Below, one piece after another: positions 1 through 9,269 of a stretch of DNA of 35,971 nucleotides. The position numbers and the translations under genes are program-made. The stretch lies in NCBI GenBank assembly GCA_937914685.1, contig CALDNY010000297.1:1-35971 (forward strand), written 5' to 3'. Under the pieces are notes generated by a model. The model was given only the letters and a program-made list of their open reading frames with translations, made no database searches and was not told where the DNA came from. This stretch comes from an uncultured Kordiimonadaceae bacterium (GTDB lineage Bacteria > Pseudomonadota > Alphaproteobacteria > Sphingomonadales > Emcibacteraceae). Positions within the stretch are counted from its first letter, which is position 1; the number at the start of each line of letters is the position of its first letter.

Positions 1-205
1 CGCAGCAATATAATATCGCCGCTTCAGTGGACTAGTTTGTCACCGCCGTTTACATATTGGATTGATTATTAAAAAACAAGATAGGATTGAGAATAAGAAG
101 CACAAGCCAGCGGATTCAATCACATTTTCCCTAAAATATTAACAGGGAATTGTCAGATGAATGTGGGATTTATCAGTGAGTTTAAAATATAGAACTGAGA
201 ATATT

Positions 206-1780
206 TCATAGTCCAAGTGAGCCGGGATTTATCAGGTTTTTCGGGTCCGTGTAATTCTTAATAGACCTGATCATATTGAAACTGTTCTCTTGCAAACCTT
301 CTGCAAAGAGGTAGGTCTTTCCGATTTGCAGGTGGACCGCTGCGTGGTCCTTGAACAGATTGATCAGCTGGGTTCGCAGCCCCGCAACGAATTCGCGTAT
401 TTCCAGATTTTCCTCAAAGCCTTTCAATGAGTTGAGATGGTTCTTTTCGACGGACATGAGATGCAGTTCTTTAAGCGCATCTTGCCAGAAAAATACCGGT
501 TCAATTAACGAAGCCCCCGCCCCAACCGTTAAATACATGTATCCTACACCAACATCATACTCAGCGATTTTTTCAGCATTCGCGGCGAACAACTTCTCCA
601 CAGCCGCATGAAGTTCAACGACTTTTGAGTGAGCGGTCATACCATGCAGGGGTGCCCATCTCTCACCTTCTGGTCCGATCATATTATTTAGTGGTAAAAA
701 CGGATTGGCATTTATCAGTGTGGGAATGCTGTTTTCTATTTCCTTACCACCCGCACTTATGGCTATTTCTCTTATTTCTGCCATGTCAGCCTGTGCCGCC
801 TGTTTTGAGCGATTTTCACTGGTTGTATGAAACGAGTATAAAACGTCTTTCATGTATCCACGTCCTGCGAGCGCGAGCTTAGTTCCCTTCTTAACGGCAT
901 CAAGCACACCATCACTGGCTTTTAAAACCCCAGCCAGGCTTTTGATATCTTTGGAGAGACTTTCCCGCTTCATTCTTTGCGCTTGTAAATATGGATCAAA
1001 TCCGAAACTTTCGCTGGCAAGGCCTCGACGCGAAATTTCACTCATCGCCGGAAGCATATCTTCGTATCGATCAAAACTAAATGATCCAAATTCACGGTAT
1101 TTTGGATTTACCATCAGCTTTAATGTGACAGTTGCTTTAACACCGAGCGCACCAGTATCGCCAAGGAATATTCCGGTTAAATCAGGGCCGTAATGACGGA
1201 AAAACGCGTTTCCGCCTTTTATAGATGCTGAACCGGTGCGAATAATTTCTCCGTTCGCTGCAATCACCTCAAGCCCGATCACGCTATCCACCGCTGAGCC
1301 ATAAAGACCGCTACCGAAAAAAAGGCTGTTCTGACTGACACCACCGCCGACTGTCGATTTAAGTCCCGAAAGCGTCCCCCAGAACGGTGGCCTAACACCA
1401 TCATCCTTAAGAGCCTCGTTAATTTGCGCCCAGGTACAGCCTGCTTCGACGGTAATGTACCTATCTTCAAGGTTTATCTCTACAATCCCATTCATCCGCG
1501 ATAAATCGAGCGATATGGATTTTTCCTGGCTCGGTAGATATCCGCTCGTATAAGACATACCGCCTCCGCGTGGGAAAATAGCATAACCTGCGCCTGTCAC
1601 CGCTTTAATCGCTTTTGATAATTCAGCAATATTTCCCGGCTGAATAACGGCGTGGGCTACATAAGCTGCTTCACTAAAAACATCCTGCGAAAAAAGACGG
1701 CACTCGCCGTCATCAGTAAGGACATATTGATCACCTAATATTTCCACAAGTTTCTCATGTAGTGGTGCAAATTCGCTCAT
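206..1780 (-). CDS. FAD-binding oxidase of the VAO/PCMH (vanillyl-alcohol oxidase / 4-cresol dehydrogenase-like) family
   Basis: 524 aa ORF; PCMH FAD-binding motifs (AVIQPGNIAELSKAIKAV, FPRGGGMSYTSGY, GGGVSQNSLFFGSGLYGSAVDSVIGLEVIAANGEI) and C-terminal DPKNLINPGSLGL typical of VAO-type enzymes. Confidence 0.85.
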   Translation of the reverse strand: MSEFAPLHEKLVEILGDQYVLTDDGECRLFSQDVFSEAAYVAHAVIQPGNIAELSKAIKAVTGAGYAIFPRGGGMSYTSGYLPSQEKSISLDLSRMNGIVEINLEDRYITVEAGCTWAQINEALKDDGVRPPFWGTLSGLKSTVGGGVSQNSLFFGSGLYGSAVDSVIGLEVIAANGEIIRTGSASIKGGNAFFRHYGPDLTGIFLGDTGALGVKATVTLKLMVNPKYREFGSFSFDRYEDMLPAMSEISRRGLASESFGFDPYLQAQRMKRESLSKDIKSLAGVLKASDGVLDAVKKGTKLALAGRGYMKDVLYSFHTTSENRSKQAAQADMAEIREIAISAGGKEIENSIPTLINANPFLPLNNMIGPEGERWAPLHGMTAHSKVVELHAAVEKLFAANAEKIAEYDVGVGYMYLTVGAGASLIEPVFFWQDALKELHLMSVEKNHLNSLKGFEENLEIREFVAGLRTQLINLFKDHAAVHLQIGKTYLFAEGLQENSFNMIRSIKNYTDPKNLINPGSLGL

Positions 1781-1850
1781 CTGTCAGTTTTCTTTCTTAA
1801 GGTTCACGGGCATAACGAAACAAAGTATAACAACGATTTAGAGACCTATA

Positions 1851-1864
1851 ATGATATTTGTCAT
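1851..1864. promoter_or_regulatory. Candidate Crp/Fnr-type operator ATGATATTTGTCAT in divergent promoter
   Basis: ATGAT-ATTT-GTCAT, near-palindromic; minus-strand TATACT (1829..1824) lies exactly 21 nt from its edge, as in class II Crp/Fnr-dependent promoters. Confidence 0.6.
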
Positions 1865-1924
1865 TGCCATTTTTACCAAACAAATAAATCATCTACCTTA
1901 AACATAAAGATAAAGGGAACCTAA

Positions 1925-2836
1925 ATGGCTATCACAAGAGAAAACGGTGACACTGAAGGTCGCATCAAAATGGCCACGGTCAGTGCACCGGATATCAACG
2001 CCACCTGCAAAAGTTATCAGGATCATTTTGGCTATAAAATTATTGAAGAAAGCACAGTAAGTGAAGCACAAGCCACATCTTGGGGGACCCCAAAGATGGC
2101 GGGACGCAGACAAATTATTACCGGCCCTGAAAGCGGTGCAGAAGTTTATATTCGTCTGGTGGAAAATGACGACGTTCCGGAATATGAATATCTGAAAAGC
2201 TTCGGATGGAATGCTATTGAAATCACCGTGACAGACGCCGACGAGCTTCACGAGAAACTTAAAGATAGTCCATTTGAGATTATTGGTGAGCCCACCGAAT
2301 TTGACTTTAGTGACGCCATTTATCCCATGCAGGCGGTTGGTCTTTCAAAAGAGCTTTTTTATCTAAATCAAGTGCGCGGCAATCTGCCTGCATATGATCT
2401 GCCAATGGCCCAGTCTTTTGTAGATCATATATTTATCATGATCCTTGCCACACCAGATGTGAAAGAGGCGGTACAGTTTTATGTGGATGCCTTTGGATGG
2501 GCAGAAGGCAACACCTTCCATATTCCTTATAGTGTTCTCAATAATGCGTTTGATCTTCCGGATGACACCAAACATTTTCTATGTATGTCGTGCAATGATC
2601 GGGTAGTGAACAATGAAATTGATCAATACCCTGAAGGAACAATTGTCAGGCCAAGAAATGACGGTATGTTGGAACCGGGTATTGCCATAACCACATATAT
2701 GGTAGAAGATCTGGATAAGGTAAATGTACCGCTTCTCACCTTGCCGCAACCTTTCTCCGGTGCAGGTTACAGTGGCCGGCGCAGCGCCTGCTGTGTTGGA
2801 TCGGCTGGCGAGTTAATTGAACTGATTGAGTTATAA
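1925..2836 (+). CDS. VOC (glyoxalase/bleomycin resistance fold) family protein, two tandem VOC modules
   Basis: 303 aa; repeated VOC patterns (INATCKSYQDHFGYKII; VKEAVQFYVDAFGWAEG); purine-rich RBS just upstream. Confidence 0.75.
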   Translation: MAITRENGDTEGRIKMATVSAPDINATCKSYQDHFGYKIIEESTVSEAQATSWGTPKMAGRRQIITGPESGAEVYIRLVENDDVPEYEYLKSFGWNAIEITVTDADELHEKLKDSPFEIIGEPTEFDFSDAIYPMQAVGLSKELFYLNQVRGNLPAYDLPMAQSFVDHIFIMILATPDVKEAVQFYVDAFGWAEGNTFHIPYSVLNNAFDLPDDTKHFLCMSCNDRVVNNEIDQYPEGTIVRPRNDGMLEPGIAITTYMVEDLDKVNVPLLTLPQPFSGAGYSGRRSACCVGSAGELIELIEL

Positions 2837-2842
2837 AAAATT

Positions 2843-3904
2843 ATGTCTGACGAACAAAAAATACTAGGACCTTCTTATTACGGCATTGCGCTACAAACGG
2901 CCGTTGATGCTATTAATGACTGTACTGACCGCGTAGAAGCTCAGGTGGTTATGAACGCAACAATAAAACGGCTGGAACGTGAAATACCCGCCAGCAAACG
3001 TTTCGTTGGCCCCGATAGCAAAGTCATCGTCCTGCCTGAATATTTCCTGACCGCTTATCCGCTGGGCGATACCATCGAAGGTTGGGCAAAAAAGGCCTGT
3101 ATCGAAGTCCGCGGCGCGGAATATGAAGCGCTCGGCAAGATAGCACAAGATAATGATATTTATCTGGCAGGCAATGCCTACGAACTTGATGACCATTTTC
3201 CCGGCCTATATTTCCAGACCTGTTTCATCATCGGCCCGAGCGGCGATGTTATATTAAGATACCGAAGACTGAACAGCATGTTTGCACCAACCCCACATGA
3301 CGTATGGGATAAATATTTGGATATTTACGGCATGGATGGCGTATTTCCAGTCGCTAAAACTGAGATTGGAAATTTAGCCGCCATTGCATCGGAAGAAATT
3401 CTTTACCCTGAAATCGCCCGCTGCCTTACCATGCGCGGTGCGGAGGTTTTCCTCCACTCCACCGGGGAAATGGGCAACATGAGCGAGACACCAAAACAGA
3501 TCGCCCGAAAAGCACGTGCGCTTGAGAATATGGCCTATGTTATTTCCGCAAATTCCGGTTCAATCCGCGGCCATGAACTTCCAAAAAGCTCAACTGATGG
3601 CCGCTCAGCCGTCATCAATTATAAGGGTCAGATTATGACCGAGGCCGGGTACGGAGAAACCATGACCGCTAATGATTGCATTGATCTTCATGCGCTTCGC
3701 AAATACCGCAGAAGACCGGGCATGAGCAACTATCTAGCTCGCCAACGATTTGAAATGTTCGCTGAAACTTACTCTAGCGAAGGCAGTCAGAAAGCAAATG
3801 CCCTACTAGATGAAAATGGCAATCATAAAATACCCGACCGCGCCCATTTTATCTCAGCTCAAACAGAGACGATAGCAAAGCTTGCCAAGAAAAATATTAT
3901 TTGA
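2843..3904 (+). CDS. Nitrilase-superfamily (carbon-nitrogen hydrolase fold) protein with substituted catalytic residues
   Basis: 353 aa; Glu motif VIVLPEYFLTAYP, YRRLN where the catalytic Lys is expected, and IASEEILYPEIARCLTMRGAEVFLHST aligning with the usual C-x5-PE-x-AR motif. Confidence 0.85.
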   Translation: MSDEQKILGPSYYGIALQTAVDAINDCTDRVEAQVVMNATIKRLEREIPASKRFVGPDSKVIVLPEYFLTAYPLGDTIEGWAKKACIEVRGAEYEALGKIAQDNDIYLAGNAYELDDHFPGLYFQTCFIIGPSGDVILRYRRLNSMFAPTPHDVWDKYLDIYGMDGVFPVAKTEIGNLAAIASEEILYPEIARCLTMRGAEVFLHSTGEMGNMSETPKQIARKARALENMAYVISANSGSIRGHELPKSSTDGRSAVINYKGQIMTEAGYGETMTANDCIDLHALRKYRRRPGMSNYLARQRFEMFAETYSSEGSQKANALLDENGNHKIPDRAHFISAQTETIAKLAKKNII

Positions 3905-3908
3905 ATTC

Positions 3909-4496
3909 CTACAAATAGGCCCACGGACGCTTTACACGGTCATTATTTTCAAATGATCTAATGTCATCGACATGCTTTAAATTTAATTCGATGTCATCAA
4001 GTCCGTCAAGCAGCATTTCTTTATCTGCGGGCGCGATCTCAAATGATATATCGTCATTAATCAATTGATTTTCTAGGTTTATTTTAAGTTCCTTGCCGGA
4101 TAATGGCTCAATGTTTTGATCGGATAATAGGATGGGCAAAATACCGTTACGAATACAGTTCTTATAAAAAATTGCCCCGAATGAAGGCGCAATTATAACC
4201 CGAATTCCATATTCATGCAGCGCCCACACCGCGTGTTCACGGCTTGACCCACAGCCAAAGTTATCCCCACCCAACAGTATTTTGGCACCGTTATACTCAG
4301 GATCATTAAGAATAAAATCAGGCTCTAGTTCTCGGCTATCATTTGATTTATAACGCCACCCTGCGAACAATCCTTCGCTAAGTCCTCTTTTTGAGACACG
4401 CTTCATTTCCCGTGACGGAATAATCGCATCGGTGTCGACGTTAATCAGCAAAAGAGGGATCGCTTTAGAGTTTATTGTTTGGAAGCCCTCCATCAT
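3909..4496 (-). CDS. leuD: 3-isopropylmalate dehydratase small subunit-like (LeuD-type aconitase swivel domain)
   Basis: 195 aa; NVDTDAIIPSREMKRV, LLGGDNFGCGSSREHAVWAL, IIAPSFGAIFYKNCIRNGILPI signatures. Confidence 0.92.
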   Translation of the reverse strand: MMEGFQTINSKAIPLLLINVDTDAIIPSREMKRVSKRGLSEGLFAGWRYKSNDSRELEPDFILNDPEYNGAKILLGGDNFGCGSSREHAVWALHEYGIRVIIAPSFGAIFYKNCIRNGILPILLSDQNIEPLSGKELKINLENQLINDDISFEIAPADKEMLLDGLDDIELNLKHVDDIRSFENNDRVKRPWAYL

Positions 4497-5905
4497 ACTT
4501 CCTCCAGATCAGCGGCCGCGCATATATGACCGGCAATAGCGGAAGCGGCAACCGTTTCAGGGCTTGCTATATGCGTTCGCGTTTTTGGCCCCTGCCGTCC
4601 TTCAAAATTTCTGTTGGTGCTGCTGATCACCCGTTCCTCAAAACCAAAACTTTCACCGCCTGCAAAAAAACACATTGAGCAACCGCTCTCCCGCCACTCA
4701 AATCCGGCGTCTTTAAATATCTGATCAAGCCCTTCTGCTTCGGCGTCCTGCTTGACTTTCGTCGAACCCGGAACACAAATAGCACGTATGCCTTTGGCCA
4801 CTTTTCGGCCTTGCAAAATTTTAGCTACCCGCCTTAGATCGGTCAGTCGGCTGTTGGTGCATGACCCAATAAAGGCTGCATCAATTTTAAGATCATTGAG
4901 GCGTGTACCTGGAGTAACCGCCATATATTTTTGCGCATTTTTGGTTGCAATATTTTGGTTTCGCTCTGTGAAACTCTCCGGTGATGGGATTGTTTCACCA
5001 ATGGCAATGGATTGTCCCGGACTTGTCCCCCAAGAAACGGTTGGGTTTATTTTACTTGCGTCTACTACAATTTCTTTATCAAACTTTGCACCGGAGTCAG
5101 ACTTTAGATCTTCCCAATCTTTTACCGCCTGATCCCACAGGGCGCCTTGCGGAGTAAAAGGACGACCCTCAACGTAATCAACGGTTTTCTCGTCGACCGC
5201 GATCATTCCAGTAAATGCACCAAACTCCACCGCCATATTGCAAAGGGTCATGCGACTTTCCATAGATAAAATAGAAACTGCAGTGCCTGCAAACTCAACA
5301 GCATATCCCACGGCGCCTGAAGTCGAGTATGCCGATATCAAATGAAGGATCATATCTTTTGCTGTCACGCCGGCAGACAGTTCACCGTCAAATGTGACTC
5401 GCATGTTTTTCGGCTTTTCCACCCTTAGTACATTGGTGGCAAGCGCCTGCTCGGCCTCAGTCGAACCAATACCCCATGCGAGAGCACCAAATGCCCCTTG
5501 GGTACAGGTATGACTATCCGGGCAAACAAGTGTTAAACCAGGAAGTACAATACCTTGTTCAGGCGATGTTACGTGAACGATACCTTGTCGTTGATCGCCA
5601 ATATCAAATAGTCTAATACCGGCTTGTGCCGTGGCCTGTCGTGTCATTTCAATAAATTCACGGCCACCTTCCATCGTCGTAGTGTCGCTACGGCCCGGGA
5701 CTGTATCAATAATATGATCCATTGTGCAAAACACTTTTTCAGGATTGGCGACTGCACGTCCTTCATCCTCAAGCCCTATTAACGATATGCTTCCGGTACG
5801 TTCATGAAGAAATATCCGGTCGATATAAAGTAAAGCCACACCATCGCCAAGATCAGCAACGGTGTGGCTATTCCACAATTTATCGAAAAGCGTCTTTTCA
5901 CTCAC
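4493..5905 (-). CDS. leuC: 3-isopropylmalate dehydratase large subunit-like (LeuC-type aconitase family)
   Basis: 470 aa; MSEKTLFDKLWNSHTV, VCPDSHTCTQGAFGALAWGIGSTE, FIGSCTNSRLTDLR, GCSMCFFAGGE Fe-S cysteines; stop overlaps start of leuD-like gene. Confidence 0.93.
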   Translation of the reverse strand: MSEKTLFDKLWNSHTVADLGDGVALLYIDRIFLHERTGSISLIGLEDEGRAVANPEKVFCTMDHIIDTVPGRSDTTTMEGGREFIEMTRQATAQAGIRLFDIGDQRQGIVHVTSPEQGIVLPGLTLVCPDSHTCTQGAFGALAWGIGSTEAEQALATNVLRVEKPKNMRVTFDGELSAGVTAKDMILHLISAYSTSGAVGYAVEFAGTAVSILSMESRMTLCNMAVEFGAFTGMIAVDEKTVDYVEGRPFTPQGALWDQAVKDWEDLKSDSGAKFDKEIVVDASKINPTVSWGTSPGQSIAIGETIPSPESFTERNQNIATKNAQKYMAVTPGTRLNDLKIDAAFIGSCTNSRLTDLRRVAKILQGRKVAKGIRAICVPGSTKVKQDAEAEGLDQIFKDAGFEWRESGCSMCFFAGGESFGFEERVISSTNRNFEGRQGPKTRTHIASPETVAASAIAGHICAAADLEEV

Positions 5906-5910
5906 AACTG

Positions 5911-6822
5911 TTAATTATGTCCTCCGAACGGTAATCGCGCTGGATCATTGCGATCTTTAAACACAGTCCACGTGGTTGCATTTGGACGCATATCATCACC
6001 AGGAGGTGGCGTCTTATACTCTGGAACATGTTCATTGATATAATCCTTGATCACGTCTGGCAATCCATCAAACGTTTCTACACTTTTACCGATCGCGTTA
6101 ACGTAAAACAATCCTTCGCGACCCTGCATTTCCATCCATGGCAGCCACTCTGAAATCCTTGACCATGCTACGTCAACATTTGCCACGTCTTTATCACCAT
6201 CTAAAAGATCGGCGGTCTTGCCAATGAAGCTGAACATTTCGGTAGCATGATATGCACCACCAACATATTTCTGATAATCACCCTGCATCGGATTGTGATA
6301 GAAAAGCGGAACGGTGAGGTTCATGAACCAGCTGTCACCGATTTCCTTACCAAACCAGCGCGCTGCTGGCTTACCCTCAGCATCATATGGAAAGCTCGGG
6401 CGTTGATTTACCGGATCGTTTTCAACATGCATCACGTCTACGTCGCGTTGAAGATAAGGATTGTGCCATTTGTCCATCGCTTTGCCAGTTTTTGGATCGA
6501 TATATAGCATCACTTCGCGGGTCACAAGTTTATAACCATCGCCTTTTACCTCGTCCTTAACGGTTACACATTGACGAGTGCTCATTCCAGAAACAAGGAA
6601 GAGTGTTTTGTCTGCTTCACCGCGTTTACGGCCAAATGCAGTTCCCTCGAATCGATAAAACATCGGTTTTTCGTCCGCACTGCGACAATAAATCTTGCGC
6701 GTTGCTTCAATAACACCTTCCGGTGTGGACAGATCAATTTGGTCCGCCATTGCCGTCGAGACCGCACAGGCACTGAGCAAAATACCAGATGCCACCTTTT
6801 TTATATTTTTTAGAATATTCAT
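5911..6822 (-). CDS. DUF1838 family protein with predicted signal peptide
   Basis: 303 aa; N-terminal hydrophobic signal (ILLSACAVSTAMA), DUF1838-like body (EGVIEATRKIYCRSADEKPMFYRFEGTAFGRKRGE...). Confidence 0.7.
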   Translation of the reverse strand: MNILKNIKKVASGILLSACAVSTAMADQIDLSTPEGVIEATRKIYCRSADEKPMFYRFEGTAFGRKRGEADKTLFLVSGMSTRQCVTVKDEVKGDGYKLVTREVMLYIDPKTGKAMDKWHNPYLQRDVDVMHVENDPVNQRPSFPYDAEGKPAARWFGKEIGDSWFMNLTVPLFYHNPMQGDYQKYVGGAYHATEMFSFIGKTADLLDGDKDVANVDVAWSRISEWLPWMEMQGREGLFYVNAIGKSVETFDGLPDVIKDYINEHVPEYKTPPPGDDMRPNATTWTVFKDRNDPARLPFGGHN

Positions 6823-6861
6823 TATTCTCTCCTTAATAGGATCGCATTACCAGATAAATTA

Positions 6862-6881
6862 AAGATATACTATTATATCTT
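6862..6881. promoter_or_regulatory. Perfect palindrome AAGATATA-CTAT-TATATCTT upstream of DUF1838-leuCD-like operon
   Basis: 8-bp perfect inverted repeat with 4-nt spacer, 40 nt upstream of the ATG. Confidence 0.5.
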
Positions 6882-6917
6882 ATCTAAAAAGCAATATCTG
6901 TTAATATTTTAGGGCGT

Positions 6918-9182
6918 CTAAAATTTAAACGTCCCTGTAAGACCGAATTGTTGCTTCCTTGGTAAGCTAACCGCAAAAGCTCTTCTAGAGAAAAAGCTGG
7001 GAACATCAACATAACGAAGGATCGACGTAGGTGTCTCATTGTCAAATGCGTTTTTAGCCCAGAGTGCTATACTATATTGCTCGTTTTCCACACCCACCCG
7101 AAAATTGGCAATACTGCGGCCACCTGTTCCAGCGAAGTTATAAACTTGAGCGTAACGGGTAGAGGAGTAAATAAAGTCACCTCTAGCAAAAAACTCTAGA
7201 TCCATGTTTGCAATTGGCGTTCTAAACTCACTACTCAAAGTTAATGTATGTTGCGGTGATTGTGGTGTAAAAGTACCCTTGACAATCCCATCAGCAAATC
7301 CAAAATTAAGCGCTTCCTGACGACTGTCCGCTGACAAATCAAAATTTTGAATTTCAGGATGAGTATAGGCATAAATAGCCTGCACTGAAAGTGCATCCGT
7401 TAGTTGGATACGTGTGTCAACTTCCATACCCCATGTTTCTGTTTTACCGACGTTATCAAGGTAGGAGAACGGCGAGCCTCCACCTTCAGGAATAAAATTC
7501 TGCGTAAGCTGCTGGTTAGTCCAATCAAGATAGTAAGCAGACATATTGAGAACCACCCGATCATCAAATAACGAAGATTTAAAACCAGCCTCATAACTCC
7601 AAATGTTTTCCTCATCAACAAGTTGTAACCCGGATGGAAGGGCTGAATTGGTGTTAAAATCACCCGGTTTGTTCCCTTTAGCGATTACGCCAAAAATCAT
7701 AAAATCATCGTTTATCTGATAATCTATAGTAATTTTTGGTGTCCATGATTTGTAAGTAGCCTTAAAGTTTTCCATACCACTTGTAATCGCTTCCAGCTTG
7801 TCTTCGGCATAGCGCATTTCTGCACTGATGCTAAGTTGATCGTTGATATCGTATTCTGCTTGGCCAAATACAGCGTAGTTGCTCACTTTACTACTGCCAT
7901 TAAACACGTGATCTGCGTCAGGCGCATCGCCGGAGCCGCGGGAATTAACCTCAACATTTTCTTTGTAATAATAACCGCCAACAATATAACGGAATGGATT
8001 TTCACCTGGCGATGTTAACCTCACTTCCTGCGAGAAATCGTCTCGCATGCTCATATCATCCGATATAAAACCCATTCGGAAAAAACCACGATTATCTTCA
8101 CCCGCATAGGTTTGGTCCTGAATAACCCGCCCGTTTTCATCAGAATAAGCGGTGATCGACGTCAATGTGTGCCCATTGTCAAAATCATAATTCATGGTAA
8201 GGCTAGTACGAATAGTTTCTTGACTTACGCCTGATCCCTCAGAATAATAATCGGTTTCCTGACGCGGTGCGTCCGCGGGAATTGAAACATCGCCGCAATA
8301 ATACTGACGGGCTACATCAAGGAAACAGTTGTTAGCTGACGCATCCTGCAATCCGATTGAATAAGCACCATCATCATCTTCAGAGTAGTTGACGCGGCCA
8401 ATAATTTCGAAATTTTCAGTTGGATAGAAAAGTAGTGCACCACTTACAGTGGTTGTTTGCTCCGCACCAATTTTCCCACCTTCAAGTCCCGGGAATGTGT
8501 TTTCGTAATCTCCACCGAAATCATAATATTTTCCGCCGATTTCAAAAAAGACCTTATCTTCAACCAATGGGCCACTTAAAAATCCAGATAATTCATAATT
8601 TTCGTGTTCAGCGGCAGTTCCAGTAAATCTGCCAGATAATTCATTTGTTGGTCTGCGCGTTACGTAATTGATCGCCCCGCCAAATGTCGCGCGTCCATAG
8701 AGCGCGCTTTGTGGGCCATTGATTACTTCTACGCGTTCAAGATTATCGAGCAGGATGGATTGACTTGAGCCACTAACATAAACGCCATCAACGAATACAG
8801 ATGCATTGGCACCGCCCTGAATACTGGACATACCACGAAAAACTGGACGATCACCCTGTCGGCCAAAGGCCGAAGCAAAACTGAAACCAGGAGAGAAATC
8901 AGCGATATCAACAATACTCTTAATATTCGCCCGCTCTAATCCTTCTGCAGAAAATGCAGTGATTGAAAGCGGCGTTTCTTGCAGCAATTCCTCACGTTTA
9001 CGTGCAGTAACCACCACAACATCTGTTGTATTGCGGTTATCTACCGCAATCTCGTTGTCCGCCTCTTGTGCTATGGTAGTGTTTATTTGCAATGATAACA
9101 GAACCGTTAATGCTGTTGATGCATATAAAGCTTTTTTACTCGTCTCTCTAGCCGTCATTTCTTCTCTCCGAATACAATTCAT
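6918..9182 (-). CDS. TonB-dependent outer-membrane receptor
   Basis: 754 aa; signal peptide, VVVTARKREELLQETPLSITAFSAEGLERANIKSIVDIADFSPG plug domain, RVEVINGPQSALYGRATFGGAINYVTRRP, beta-barrel ending in aromatic-terminal strand (GLTGTFKF). Confidence 0.95.
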   Translation of the reverse strand: MNCIRREEMTARETSKKALYASTALTVLLSLQINTTIAQEADNEIAVDNRNTTDVVVVTARKREELLQETPLSITAFSAEGLERANIKSIVDIADFSPGFSFASAFGRQGDRPVFRGMSSIQGGANASVFVDGVYVSGSSQSILLDNLERVEVINGPQSALYGRATFGGAINYVTRRPTNELSGRFTGTAAEHENYELSGFLSGPLVEDKVFFEIGGKYYDFGGDYENTFPGLEGGKIGAEQTTTVSGALLFYPTENFEIIGRVNYSEDDDGAYSIGLQDASANNCFLDVARQYYCGDVSIPADAPRQETDYYSEGSGVSQETIRTSLTMNYDFDNGHTLTSITAYSDENGRVIQDQTYAGEDNRGFFRMGFISDDMSMRDDFSQEVRLTSPGENPFRYIVGGYYYKENVEVNSRGSGDAPDADHVFNGSSKVSNYAVFGQAEYDINDQLSISAEMRYAEDKLEAITSGMENFKATYKSWTPKITIDYQINDDFMIFGVIAKGNKPGDFNTNSALPSGLQLVDEENIWSYEAGFKSSLFDDRVVLNMSAYYLDWTNQQLTQNFIPEGGGSPFSYLDNVGKTETWGMEVDTRIQLTDALSVQAIYAYTHPEIQNFDLSADSRQEALNFGFADGIVKGTFTPQSPQHTLTLSSEFRTPIANMDLEFFARGDFIYSSTRYAQVYNFAGTGGRSIANFRVGVENEQYSIALWAKNAFDNETPTSILRYVDVPSFFSRRAFAVSLPRKQQFGLTGTFKF

Positions 9183-9202
9183 TATTTCATAATCGTAATT
9201 AA

Positions 9203-9224
9203 TTATATTGATATACTAATATAA
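9203..9224. promoter_or_regulatory. Inverted repeat TTATATT-GATATACT-AATATAA upstream of TonB receptor gene
   Basis: 7-bp perfect inverted repeat with 8-nt spacer, about 20 nt upstream of the ATG. Confidence 0.5.
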
Positions 9225-9269
9225 CATTTCGCAGTAAAGAAACACTAAAGCTTATAAAACTGACAACCA

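Noticed and set aside
127-149. TTCCCT-N11-AGGGAA inverted repeat as a terminator of the FAD oxidase gene
   Set aside because: Only 6 bp, long AT-rich loop, and no T-tract on the minus-strand side; too weak to call.
351-1193. Plus-strand ORFs at 351..611, 625..882 and 852..1193
   Set aside because: All lie antisense to the well-supported FAD oxidase CDS and have no recognisable domains; spurious mirror ORFs.
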